Source: Enhydrobacter sp. (GTDB lineage Bacteria > Pseudomonadota > Alphaproteobacteria > Reyranellales > Reyranellaceae). Taken from it: DNA of 64,000 nucleotides. Position 1 is the first letter of the stretch. Every line of letters begins with the position of its first letter. The notes beneath the pieces were generated by a model, which was not told the DNA's origin, did not search any database, and saw only the letters and a program-made list of their open reading frames with translations. The stretch is taken from the NCBI GenBank assembly GCA_026126105.1, contig JAHCJV010000013.1:1-64000 (forward strand), in the 5' to 3' direction. Positions 25,686 through 32,951 of this stretch are shown piece by piece. The translations under genes were made by a program, and so were the position numbers.

Positions 25686-27293
25686 TCACGACGCGAGCGT
25701 GATCCAGCGCACTTCTGCGCCCTGGCCGACGGTGCAGAAGCGCCGGCCCTTGACCCGCTTGTTGAAGCCCTGGAGCTGCATGGAGTTGTAGATCCAGATG
25801 TCCGGAGAATCGGCCATGATCTTGCGGATCGCGTCCTGGTAGAGCGGCTCGCGCTCCTCCTGCTTCACGGTCGCCCGCGCCTTGCGCAGCAGTGCATCCA
25901 CCTCGGGGTTCTTGTAGTAGGCCGACGCCTTCCACGTGCCGTGGAACTGGCTGTCGTACATCTGGCCGACCCAGTTCTCGGGATCGACGAAATAGGTCGA
26001 GACCCAGTGCACCCACATGTCGGGCGTCGTCTCCGGCTTGGCGGCGGCCGCCGTCAGGGTCGACCATATGCTGCCGACAACCTTGAGGGTGATGCCGATC
26101 TGCGCCAGGTCGGCCTGGAAGAGCTGCGCGCCCTGCACGCTCTGCTCGTTCTCGGACTGTACGTGAATCTCGAAAGCACGCTTCATCGGCGCACCTTCGG
26201 CGACGGCCTTGGCGTAGTACTCCTTGGCCTTCTTAAGGTCGTAGTCGTAGCCCTTGGCGTCCTTGGGGATACCCCAGAGATTGTCCGGCATGGGATAGGG
26301 ATCGCGCGTCGCATAGCCGCCGAGGATGTCGTTGATGAAGCCCATGTAGTTGAAGGCATGGGCAAAGCACTTGCGGGCATTGATGTTGTCGAACGGCGGC
26401 TTGGTGTTGTTCATGCGGATGACGAACGTCTTCATGACGCTGTCCTTCTGCACGAAGGCGATCTTCGAGGCGTTGATCTGCTCCACCTGGTCGGCCGGCA
26501 TGTTGCCGTCGGTGCAGTCGACCGAGCCGTTGAGCAGCGCCAGCAGACGCGTCGAGCTTTCCTTGGCCGGCCGGTAGGCGATCTTCTTCACCGGCTTGGG
26601 ATTATCGCCCCAGCCCATGAAATGGCCCTCGTTGATTTCCATGTCGAGGTATTCGAGCGGCCGATAGCCGGTGGGAATGATCTTGTAGGCGCCCGATCCT
26701 GCGCCGTTGGAAGCGAGCCAGCTCTTGCCCCAGTCGCTGTTCTTCGCATTGGGCTCGATCGCCCGCGGATTGACGATGGAGATGCTGGGGATCGCCGCGA
26801 AGAACGGCGCATAGGCGGCATCGAGCTTGAAGCGCACGGTCTGCGGATCGACCGCCGTAACATTCTCGGGCTTCAGGATCTTGAGGAAGGCACCGGCCGG
26901 CGCCAGCGCCAGGGCCAGCACGCGGCGGAAGCTGTAGACGACGTCCTCGGCCGTCATCGGGCTGCCGTCGTGGAACTTGACGCCGGGCTTGAGCTTGAAC
27001 TCCCAGGTCAGGCCATCGTCGGACACGGTATGGCTTGCCGCCAGCCACGGCACGATCTGCGGCGGGTCGTTCTGGTAGCGATAGAGATTGTCGTAGGCGT
27101 TCAGCATGATCCCCTGCATCGGCACGTCGTAGACCTGATGCGGGTCGAGGTTGATCGGCAGGCCGGCCGCGGTGATGAATGTCGAGGCATCCGCCGCCCG
27201 GACGGTGCGCACAGAGCCGATGGCAAGAGGGCCGGCGACGAGTGCGCCCGCCGCAAGTCCGCCGACCTGGCGGCGACCGAGCACGCGGCTCAT
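25686..27293 (-). CDS. ABC transporter substrate-binding protein family 5 (peptide/opine/nickel type)
   Basis: A 535-residue periplasmic protein. Its leader (MSRVLGRRQVGGLAAGALVAG) has an RR pair compatible with Tat export, and a cleavage region VRAADAS near 35. Family 5 features include a WEFKLKPGVKFHDGSPMTAEDVVYSFRR-type segment at about 92-120 and FAHAFNYMGFIND in lobe II. Start 27293 overlaps the stop of the upstream monooxygenase gene (ATGA), which ties the imported compound to that enzyme. The ligand is unknown. Confidence 0.92.
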   Translation of the reverse strand: MSRVLGRRQVGGLAAGALVAGPLAIGSVRTVRAADASTFITAAGLPINLDPHQVYDVPMQGIMLNAYDNLYRYQNDPPQIVPWLAASHTVSDDGLTWEFKLKPGVKFHDGSPMTAEDVVYSFRRVLALALAPAGAFLKILKPENVTAVDPQTVRFKLDAAYAPFFAAIPSISIVNPRAIEPNAKNSDWGKSWLASNGAGSGAYKIIPTGYRPLEYLDMEINEGHFMGWGDNPKPVKKIAYRPAKESSTRLLALLNGSVDCTDGNMPADQVEQINASKIAFVQKDSVMKTFVIRMNNTKPPFDNINARKCFAHAFNYMGFINDILGGYATRDPYPMPDNLWGIPKDAKGYDYDLKKAKEYYAKAVAEGAPMKRAFEIHVQSENEQSVQGAQLFQADLAQIGITLKVVGSIWSTLTAAAAKPETTPDMWVHWVSTYFVDPENWVGQMYDSQFHGTWKASAYYKNPEVDALLRKARATVKQEEREPLYQDAIRKIMADSPDIWIYNSMQLQGFNKRVKGRRFCTVGQGAEVRWITLAS

Positions 27294-28654
27294 TGAGCGG
27301 CCCCGGCGAGGCGTTCCAGGTGATGACGATTTATCGGCTTGGGCAGGCCGAGATTCTCACGGAGCGTCATGCCTTCATACTCCTTGCGAAAGAGACCCCG
27401 GTGCTGCAGCTCCGGAATCACTGTTTCCACGAAATCCTTCAGCGAGCCGGGCAACCAGGCAGGCATCACGTTGAAGCCGTCGGCCGCGCCGTCCCTGAAC
27501 CAGTGCTCCATCTCGTCGGCGACCTGCTTCGGCGTGCCGATCGACAGGACGTGGCCGCGCGGCCCGGCGTTCGCGAGGCAGAGCTCCCACAAGGTGAGCT
27601 TGTCGCGCTTGGCCTGCTCGAGCAGCAGGCGCTGGCGGCTGAGCGGGCCGTTGGTGTCGGGCATATCCGGCACCGGCCCGTCGAGCGGCAGTCTGTCGAG
27701 ATCGTGCACGCCGATCGTGTGCTCGAGGACCGAGAGACCGACCGGCACCTGGATCAGCGACTGGAGGTAATCGTACTTCTCCTGTGCCTCTGACGCTGTC
27801 GGCGCCACCACCGGGTAGAAGCCCGGCATAACCTTGACCTCGTCGGGCGTGCGGCCGAAGCGCGGCAGCCGGGCCATGACGTCGGAGTAGAATTCCTTGC
27901 CCTGTTCGAAGACGGTCTGCGCGGTGAACACGATCTCGGCGAGGCGCGCGGCGACATCGCGGCCGGTGCCCGAGGCGCCGGCCTGGACCAGCACCGGCCG
28001 ACCCTGCGGTGACGGCGCGACGTTGAGCGGCCCCCTTACCTGGAAGTGCTTCCCCTTGTGGTTCAGCACATGCATCTTCGAGGGGTCATAGAAGACGCCC
28101 GATTCCTTGTCTCGGATGAAGGCGTCCTCGTCCCAGCTGTCCCACAGCCCGAGCACGACCTCGGCGAACTCGATCGCCCGCTCGTACCGGTCGGCATGCG
28201 ACATGTGCGAGTCGCGGCTGTAGTTCAGCGCATCCTGCTCGTTGTTCGAGGTGACGAGGTTCCAGGCCGAACGGCCGCCGCTGATCGCGTCGAGCGACGC
28301 GAACTGGCGCGCCAGCGTGTAGGGCTCGTTGAAGGTGGTGGTCGACGTCGCGACGAAGCCAAGACGCGTGGTCACCGCCGCCAGCGCCGACAGGATCGTC
28401 ATCGGCTCGAACTTGACCACCTTTCCCATGCGGCCGCGCGCGTCGGCACTGCCTTCGAGGTTCACCGCCGCGGTGTCGGCGAGGAACAGGAAGTCGAACT
28501 TGCCACGCTCGGCGAGCTGGGCGACCTCCACCATGTCGGCGAAGCTGGTGCCCGACTCGTAGTGGGCATCGGGATGCCGCCACGCGGCGACATGCTGGCC
28601 GGTCTCGTGCACGAAGGCACCGAGATGCATCATACGTTTGACTGGCGCGACCAC
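27290..28654 (-). CDS. flavin-dependent monooxygenase of the NtaA/SnaA/DszA family
   Basis: A 454-residue class C flavin monooxygenase. It has the N-terminal HLGAFVHETGQHVAAWRHP pattern, a KFDFLFLADT strand, TRLGFVATSTTTFNEPY, the FMN-site segment SGGRSAWNLVTSNN near 136-149, and VQAGASGTGRDVAARLAEIVF near 225-245. Relatives oxidise nitrilotriacetate, EDTA, dibenzothiophene sulfone or pristinamycin using FMNH2 from a partner reductase. The start is GTG 28654 with AGGAG 8 bases upstream. It leads a transcript that continues into a complete Dpp-type importer, so it probably attacks the imported S- or N-containing compound. No flavin reductase is encoded in the operon. Confidence 0.9.
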   Translation of the reverse strand: MVAPVKRMMHLGAFVHETGQHVAAWRHPDAHYESGTSFADMVEVAQLAERGKFDFLFLADTAAVNLEGSADARGRMGKVVKFEPMTILSALAAVTTRLGFVATSTTTFNEPYTLARQFASLDAISGGRSAWNLVTSNNEQDALNYSRDSHMSHADRYERAIEFAEVVLGLWDSWDEDAFIRDKESGVFYDPSKMHVLNHKGKHFQVRGPLNVAPSPQGRPVLVQAGASGTGRDVAARLAEIVFTAQTVFEQGKEFYSDVMARLPRFGRTPDEVKVMPGFYPVVAPTASEAQEKYDYLQSLIQVPVGLSVLEHTIGVHDLDRLPLDGPVPDMPDTNGPLSRQRLLLEQAKRDKLTLWELCLANAGPRGHVLSIGTPKQVADEMEHWFRDGAADGFNVMPAWLPGSLKDFVETVIPELQHRGLFRKEYEGMTLRENLGLPKPINRHHLERLAGAAQ

Positions 28655-28687
28655 GCTTCACTCCTGCGGCTGTTGCGAACAGCGTGG
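28651..28687. promoter_or_regulatory. nested inverted repeats at the start of the monooxygenase-importer operon
   Basis: CCACGCT (28651-28657) pairs with AGCGTGG (28681-28687). Inside it GCTGTT/AACAGC (28669-28674 and 28678-28683) forms a second palindrome around GCG. The outer repeat overlaps the GTG start of the monooxygenase gene. It may be an operator or a leader hairpin; no regulator gene is adjacent. Confidence 0.35.
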
Positions 28688-28727
28688 AGCTTCACGCAAG
28701 TTCCGTGCCGCGGAAAGCGCAGGTTCC

Positions 28728-28747
28728 TCTCCCCCTTAACGGGGAGA
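28728..28747 (-). terminator. hairpin downstream of asd
   Basis: TCTCCCC (28728-28734) and GGGGAGA (28741-28747) form a 7-bp stem with a 6-base loop, 15-35 bases past the asd stop on the minus strand. No T-run follows, so it may be a weak terminator or a remnant of a longer palindromic repeat. Confidence 0.4.
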
Positions 28748-28761
28748 CAATTAAAGACTCA

Positions 28762-29784
28762 CTATTCCGCGGCGAGAACCTCGAGCTTGGCCAGCTCTTC
28801 GGCGATCTGCACCGCGTTCCAGGCGGCGCCCTTCAGCAGCTGATCGCCGGCAACGAACAGCGCCAGGCCATTCGGGCTCGTGAGATCGCGGCGGATGCGG
28901 CCGACATGAACGTCGAGATCGCCGCTCGCCTCGATCGGCATCGGGAAGTGATTGGCCACCGGATCGTCGACCACTTTCACGCCCGGGGCACGGCTCAGGA
29001 GCTCGCGCGCCTCCTCGGGCGACATCGGCGCGTTCAGCTCGAGCGTGATGGCTTCCGAATGCGCGCGCAGCACGGGCACCCGCACGCAGGTCGGCAGGAT
29101 CGCGAGATCGGGCGCATGAAACATCTTGCGCGTCTCCTCGACCACCTTGTTCTCCTCGTCGTTGTAGCCGTTCTCCGCAATCTTGGTGTTGTGCGAGAAG
29201 ACGTTGAAGGCGATCTGGTGCGGGAACACCGAACGGGTGATCTCCTTGCCCTCGGCATACTCGTGCATCTGGTCCTCGAGTTCCTGCATCGCCGCGGCGC
29301 CCGCGCCCGACGCCGACTGGTAGGTCGAGACCACGATCTTGCGGATTCCGACGGCCTGGTGGATCGGCCAAACCGCCGTGCACAGGATCGCCGCCGTGCA
29401 GTTCGGATTGGCGATGACGCCCTTGTGGAGCCTGAGGTCGCCAGGATTGACCTCGGGGACGACCAGCGGCGTGTTCGGGTCCATCCGGAAGGCCGACGAG
29501 TTGTCGATCACCACCGCGCCCGCTGCCTTGGCTGCCGGCACGAACTCGCGGCTGCGCGTGGCGCCGGCCGAAAAGAAGGCGATGTCGACGCCCTTGAAGG
29601 AGCCGGCCGTCAGCTCTTCCACCGCGTGCGGCTTGCCCTTGAAGTCCAGCGTCTTGCCGACCGACCGCTTGGACGCCAGCAGCTTCAGGCTGGCTACGGG
29701 AAAGTTGCGACGCTCCATCACGCGCAGGATCTCGACGCCGACGGCGCCGGTTGCGCCGACAACGGCGATGTTCTGGGGCCTCAT
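28762..29784 (-). CDS. asd: aspartate-semialdehyde dehydrogenase
   Basis: A 340-residue enzyme making L-aspartate 4-semialdehyde from aspartyl phosphate with NADPH, the branch point to lysine, diaminopimelate, threonine and methionine. It has the N-terminal dinucleotide motif VVGATGAVG at 8-16, the catalytic cysteine C129 in NPNCTAA (family usual NPNCST), SxSGAG near 157-162, and the acid/base histidine H242 (RAHSEA). The length is normal for the archaeal/Gram-positive-like ASADH group found in many Alphaproteobacteria. It is divergent from the dppB-type gene at 29910 and appears monocistronic. Confidence 0.95.
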   Translation of the reverse strand: MRPQNIAVVGATGAVGVEILRVMERRNFPVASLKLLASKRSVGKTLDFKGKPHAVEELTAGSFKGVDIAFFSAGATRSREFVPAAKAAGAVVIDNSSAFRMDPNTPLVVPEVNPGDLRLHKGVIANPNCTAAILCTAVWPIHQAVGIRKIVVSTYQSASGAGAAAMQELEDQMHEYAEGKEITRSVFPHQIAFNVFSHNTKIAENGYNDEENKVVEETRKMFHAPDLAILPTCVRVPVLRAHSEAITLELNAPMSPEEARELLSRAPGVKVVDDPVANHFPMPIEASGDLDVHVGRIRRDLTSPNGLALFVAGDQLLKGAAWNAVQIAEELAKLEVLAAE

Positions 29785-29909
29785 GATATCGACCTTCGAT
29801 TGGCAATAACGCTGGCCGACATTTTATCCGGCCCTATGATGGCCAACAACAAGAACGGGGCTAATGGCCCGCGATAGACCGTCTAAGGGAGGCTGCGCTT
29901 TGAGGGGAA

Positions 29910-30866
29910 ATGTATAGCTACATCGCCCGCAGGCTGGCATTCGGCCTGCTCACCGTGATCGGCGTGTCGATCATGGTGTTCGTGGTCATGCGCATATTGC
30001 CCGGCGATCCGCTGGTGGCGGTATTCGGGCCGGACGGCTACACCAAGCTGACCGAGGAGCAACGCGCCGGCTACATGCGCGAGCTTGGCCTCAGCGACCC
30101 CCTCTGGGTCCAGTATCTCACCTGGGTGAAGGCGATCGCCCAGGGCAATTTCGGCCAGTCCTTCTTCCGCTCGGAGAGCGTCGCCGACATGCTGCTGCGG
30201 CGTGGGCCATTGACCGCCCAGATTGCCCTGCTCTCCGTCATCCTGTCCTGGGTGGTCGGCATCCCGGTCGCCATCATCAGCGCGCTCAAGCCCAATACGG
30301 TGGCCGACAGCGCCGCGCGCTTCGTCAGCATCCTGTTTCTCGCGGTGCCCGGCTTCTGGGTCGGCATGCTGATCGTGCTCGCCCTGCTGTTCTGGTTCGG
30401 CTACCGCGCCCCGATGACGGGCGCCAGCCTGTTCACCGACCCGTGGGCCAACTTCCAACTGGTGATCGGTCCGGCCGTCGTGCTCGGGCTGGGGCAGGCC
30501 GCCTATATCGCGCGCATGGGCCGGTCGAGCCTGCTCGAGGTGATCCGCGAGGACTATGTCCGCACTGCGCGCGCCAAGGGGCTGAACGGCAAGCTGGTGA
30601 TCGCCTGGCATGCCCTGCCCAATGCGCTCCTGCCGGTGATCACCCTGTCGGGCGTTCTGATGGGCCTGGTGCTGGCGGGCTCGGTGCCGGTCGAGCGCGC
30701 CTTCGCAACGCCCGGACTGGGTTTCGCGATGTTCATTGCGGTCAGCGAGCGCGACATCTTCGTGATGCAGAACCTGGTCTTTCTGTACGCCGCGGTGTTC
30801 GTTCTGCTGAACATACTGATCGATGTAGCGATCGCCTTCCTCGACCCAAGGATCAGGCTCCGATGA
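29910..30866 (+). CDS. peptide/nickel-type ABC transporter permease, DppB type (no binding protein or ATPase adjacent)
   Basis: A 318-residue DppB permease starting MYSYIARRLAFGLLTVIGVS. It contains RILPGDPLVAVFG near 29-41, YMRELGLSDPLWVQYLTWV near 55-73, and the coupling segment VRTARAKGLNGKLVIAWHALPN near 212-233. The ribosome-binding site GAGGGG lies only 2 bases from the ATG; a better-spaced site is not visible. The next gene (DppC) overlaps by ATGA. No ATPase or binding-protein gene follows, which is unusual; the missing parts may be supplied by the permease-less set at 38719-42549. Confidence 0.9.
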   Translation: MYSYIARRLAFGLLTVIGVSIMVFVVMRILPGDPLVAVFGPDGYTKLTEEQRAGYMRELGLSDPLWVQYLTWVKAIAQGNFGQSFFRSESVADMLLRRGPLTAQIALLSVILSWVVGIPVAIISALKPNTVADSAARFVSILFLAVPGFWVGMLIVLALLFWFGYRAPMTGASLFTDPWANFQLVIGPAVVLGLGQAAYIARMGRSSLLEVIREDYVRTARAKGLNGKLVIAWHALPNALLPVITLSGVLMGLVLAGSVPVERAFATPGLGFAMFIAVSERDIFVMQNLVFLYAAVFVLLNILIDVAIAFLDPRIRLR

Positions 30867-31759
30867 CCGTCACGATTGCCCGGCCTCTTCCGCCGCCACC
30901 GTCACGTCTGCGCAATGCGTTGCGCGGGGTTGGCTACTTCTTCCGCCGCGCGCCGCTCTCGGCGTTCTGGGGCGTGGTCGCCGCGTTGATCGTCGCCATG
31001 GCCGTCGCCGCGCCCGTCGTTGCGCCCTATCCCCCGCTCAAGTCGGACTTCCGCTCGATGCAGAAGCCGCCGAGCGAGAAGCACTGGTTCGGTACCGACC
31101 AGATCGGCCGCGACACGCTCTCCCGCGTGATCTACGGAAGTCAGACCTCCCTCACCGTGGCGTTCGGCGCGGTGCTGTTCGGCACGACCCTCGGCGCGCT
31201 CTGGGGCCTGGCCTGCGGATATTTCGGCGGGCGCTTCGACATGCTGAGCCAGCGCCTCATCGAGTTCCTGCAATCCTTCCCGGACCTGATCCTTGCGATG
31301 GCCATCGCGATGGCGCTGGGCGGTGGAATCACGACGGTGATCGTCGCGATCGCCATCACCCGTATCCCGTTCGGCGGCCGGGTGATCCGCTCGGTCGTGC
31401 TGTCGCTCAAGGAAATGCAGTACGTCGAGGCGGCGCGCGGCATCGGCGCCTCGCATGCGCGCATGATGTTCAGGCACATCCTGCCGCAATGCGTAGCACC
31501 GTTCCTGATCCTGGCCACCACCCATCTCGGCGTTGCCATCGTGATCGAGGCGTCGCTCGGGTTCCTCGGCGTCGGCATCCCGCCGCCGACGCCCACCTGG
31601 GGTAACATGCTGTCCGACGCGCTGAACGCCGGCCTCGTGCCGCCGTGGTGGCTCGTCCTCTTTCCCGGCCTTGCCATCACCCTGACGGTGCTGGCCTTCA
31701 ACCTCCTCGGCGATGGCATTCGCGACATGCTCGATCCGCGGCTGAGGGGTTCGGTCTAG
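30863..31759 (+). CDS. peptide/nickel-type ABC transporter permease, DppC type (no ATPase adjacent)
   Basis: A 298-residue DppC permease starting MTVTIARPLPPPP. It has the WFGTDQIGRDTLSRVIYG motif near 76-93, the coupling loop VEAARGIGASHARMMFRHILPQ near 187-208 and C-terminal NLLGDGIRDMLDPRLRG. The start at 30863 overlaps the DppB stop. Following it is a hairpin (31782-31801), and the next coding region is an unrelated 2-oxoglutarate oxygenase, so this transcript probably encodes only the two permeases. Confidence 0.9.
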   Translation: MTVTIARPLPPPPSRLRNALRGVGYFFRRAPLSAFWGVVAALIVAMAVAAPVVAPYPPLKSDFRSMQKPPSEKHWFGTDQIGRDTLSRVIYGSQTSLTVAFGAVLFGTTLGALWGLACGYFGGRFDMLSQRLIEFLQSFPDLILAMAIAMALGGGITTVIVAIAITRIPFGGRVIRSVVLSLKEMQYVEAARGIGASHARMMFRHILPQCVAPFLILATTHLGVAIVIEASLGFLGVGIPPPTPTWGNMLSDALNAGLVPPWWLVLFPGLAITLTVLAFNLLGDGIRDMLDPRLRGSV

Positions 31760-31764
31760 CTTGA

Positions 31765-31866
31765 CCTGAACTCATGCATCGGCGGCAGGTCTGCCTGCCG
31801 CTGCGCTCCGGCTTCGCCCAATAGCGCTGGAATGCTTCTTGCTTCAGTCGGCCTGAACTCATGCAT
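31765..31866. repeat. pair of identical 15-bp direct repeats upstream of the 2OG-oxygenase/importer operon
   Basis: CCTGAACTCATGCAT occurs at 31765-31779 and again at 31852-31866, 87 bases apart, in the gap between the DppC stop and the oxygenase start at 31896. Each copy ends in the palindrome ATGCAT. They may be paired regulator-binding sites, or the footprint of a duplication or insertion event. Confidence 0.5.
31782..31801. terminator. hairpin after the orphan DppBC pair
   Basis: GCGGCAGG (31782-31789) and CCTGCCGC (31794-31801) form a perfect 8-bp stem with a TCTG loop, 22 bases after the DppC stop. No T-run follows. It separates the permease pair from the next operon and lies between the two 15-bp direct repeats. 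Confidence 0.5.
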
Positions 31867-31895
31867 TTCCCACGGCGTTGCGTAGCGAGGGTGCG

Positions 31896-32921
31896 ATGAA
31901 TGTGCAGGTTAAGGACTATTTGACACCGGTGCAGGCGGTGCAGACCGGTGCCGCACGTGAGATCCCGATCATCGACCTGGCGGCTTTCAGGGCCGGGACA
32001 CCGGGAGCGCTGGAAGAATGTGCCGGCAAGCTGCGGGATGCGTTGGAGAACGTCGGCTTCTATCTCATCGTCAATCACGGTGTGCCGCAGACGACGATCG
32101 ATAGGGCCTATGACGCCGTGCGTGCCTTTTTCGCGCTGCCCGAAGACGCGAAGATGCGGCTGCTCAAGAACCAGCACAATATCGGCTATACACCCATCCG
32201 TTCGTCTTATAATCGCCCGACGTCGGACCTGAACGAGAAGCGACAGGTGACCGCGGCGGCCGAGTCTTTCTTCATGAAGGCCGATCTTGCGCCCGATCAT
32301 CCGGACGTGCTGGCCGGCAAGCGCTTCCGCTCGCCGAATCTCTGGCCGCAGGAAGAAGCTGCGCCGGGCTTCCGCGCCGCCATGGTTGGCTATGCGCTGG
32401 CGCTCGAGGCGCTCGGAAAGGCGCTGCTGCCGCTCTACGCCACGGCTCTCGACCTACCGGCCCACTGGTTCGACGAGGCCTTCGTCGATCCCATGTACAC
32501 GCTGCGCATTTCCCGCTACCCGCGCCAGGCGACGCTTGGCAAGCGCGAGCAGGGCCTGCCGCCCCATACCGATACCAGCTTCATGACGTTGCTGCCGTAC
32601 AATCGGGTCCAGGGCCTGCAGGTGCGCCTCGCGAGCGGGCAATGGGTCGACGTGCCGGCGGTGCCGGGCAGCTTCGTCGTCAACAGCGGCAACATGCTGC
32701 GCCGCTGGAGCAACAACCGCTGCATGTCGACGCCTCACCAGGTCGTCAACCATTCGCCGGAAGAGCGCTACGCCATGCCGTTCTTCCTCGACGTCAACCG
32801 CGACTGGGTCATGGATTGCCTGCCGAGCTGCACGTCGGAGACCAACCCTTTCAGGTACGAGGCGATGACCTACGCCGAGTACATGGCCTGGTACACGACC
32901 GACTACACCGCTGCCCGCTGA
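31896..32921 (+). CDS. isopenicillin-N-synthase-like 2-oxoglutarate/Fe(II) dioxygenase
   Basis: A 341-residue oxygenase. The N-terminal DIOX_N region contains IPIIDLAAF (23-31) and GFYLIVNHGVP (54-64). The double-stranded beta-helix core has the iron ligands H224 and D226 (PPHTDTSF) and H281 (STPHQVV), with R291 as the likely 2-oxoglutarate-binding arginine; the usual RxS reads RYA. Relatives include clavaminate-, flavonoid- and gibberellin-type oxygenases and ethylene-forming enzymes. ATG 31896 was chosen; a TTG at 31878 adds six residues. It begins a plus-strand operon continuing into a complete Dpp-type importer, so it probably acts on the imported compound. Confidence 0.88.
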   Translation: MNVQVKDYLTPVQAVQTGAAREIPIIDLAAFRAGTPGALEECAGKLRDALENVGFYLIVNHGVPQTTIDRAYDAVRAFFALPEDAKMRLLKNQHNIGYTPIRSSYNRPTSDLNEKRQVTAAAESFFMKADLAPDHPDVLAGKRFRSPNLWPQEEAAPGFRAAMVGYALALEALGKALLPLYATALDLPAHWFDEAFVDPMYTLRISRYPRQATLGKREQGLPPHTDTSFMTLLPYNRVQGLQVRLASGQWVDVPAVPGSFVVNSGNMLRRWSNNRCMSTPHQVVNHSPEERYAMPFFLDVNRDWVMDCLPSCTSETNPFRYEAMTYAEYMAWYTTDYTAAR

Positions 32922-32951
32922 CCGGATCTCAATTTCAAGGAAGGTAGAGTC

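Noticed and set aside
29910..31759. DppBC pair as pseudogenes left by decay of an importer
   Set aside because: Both frames are full length with intact coupling loops and an ATGA overlap, so they appear functional.
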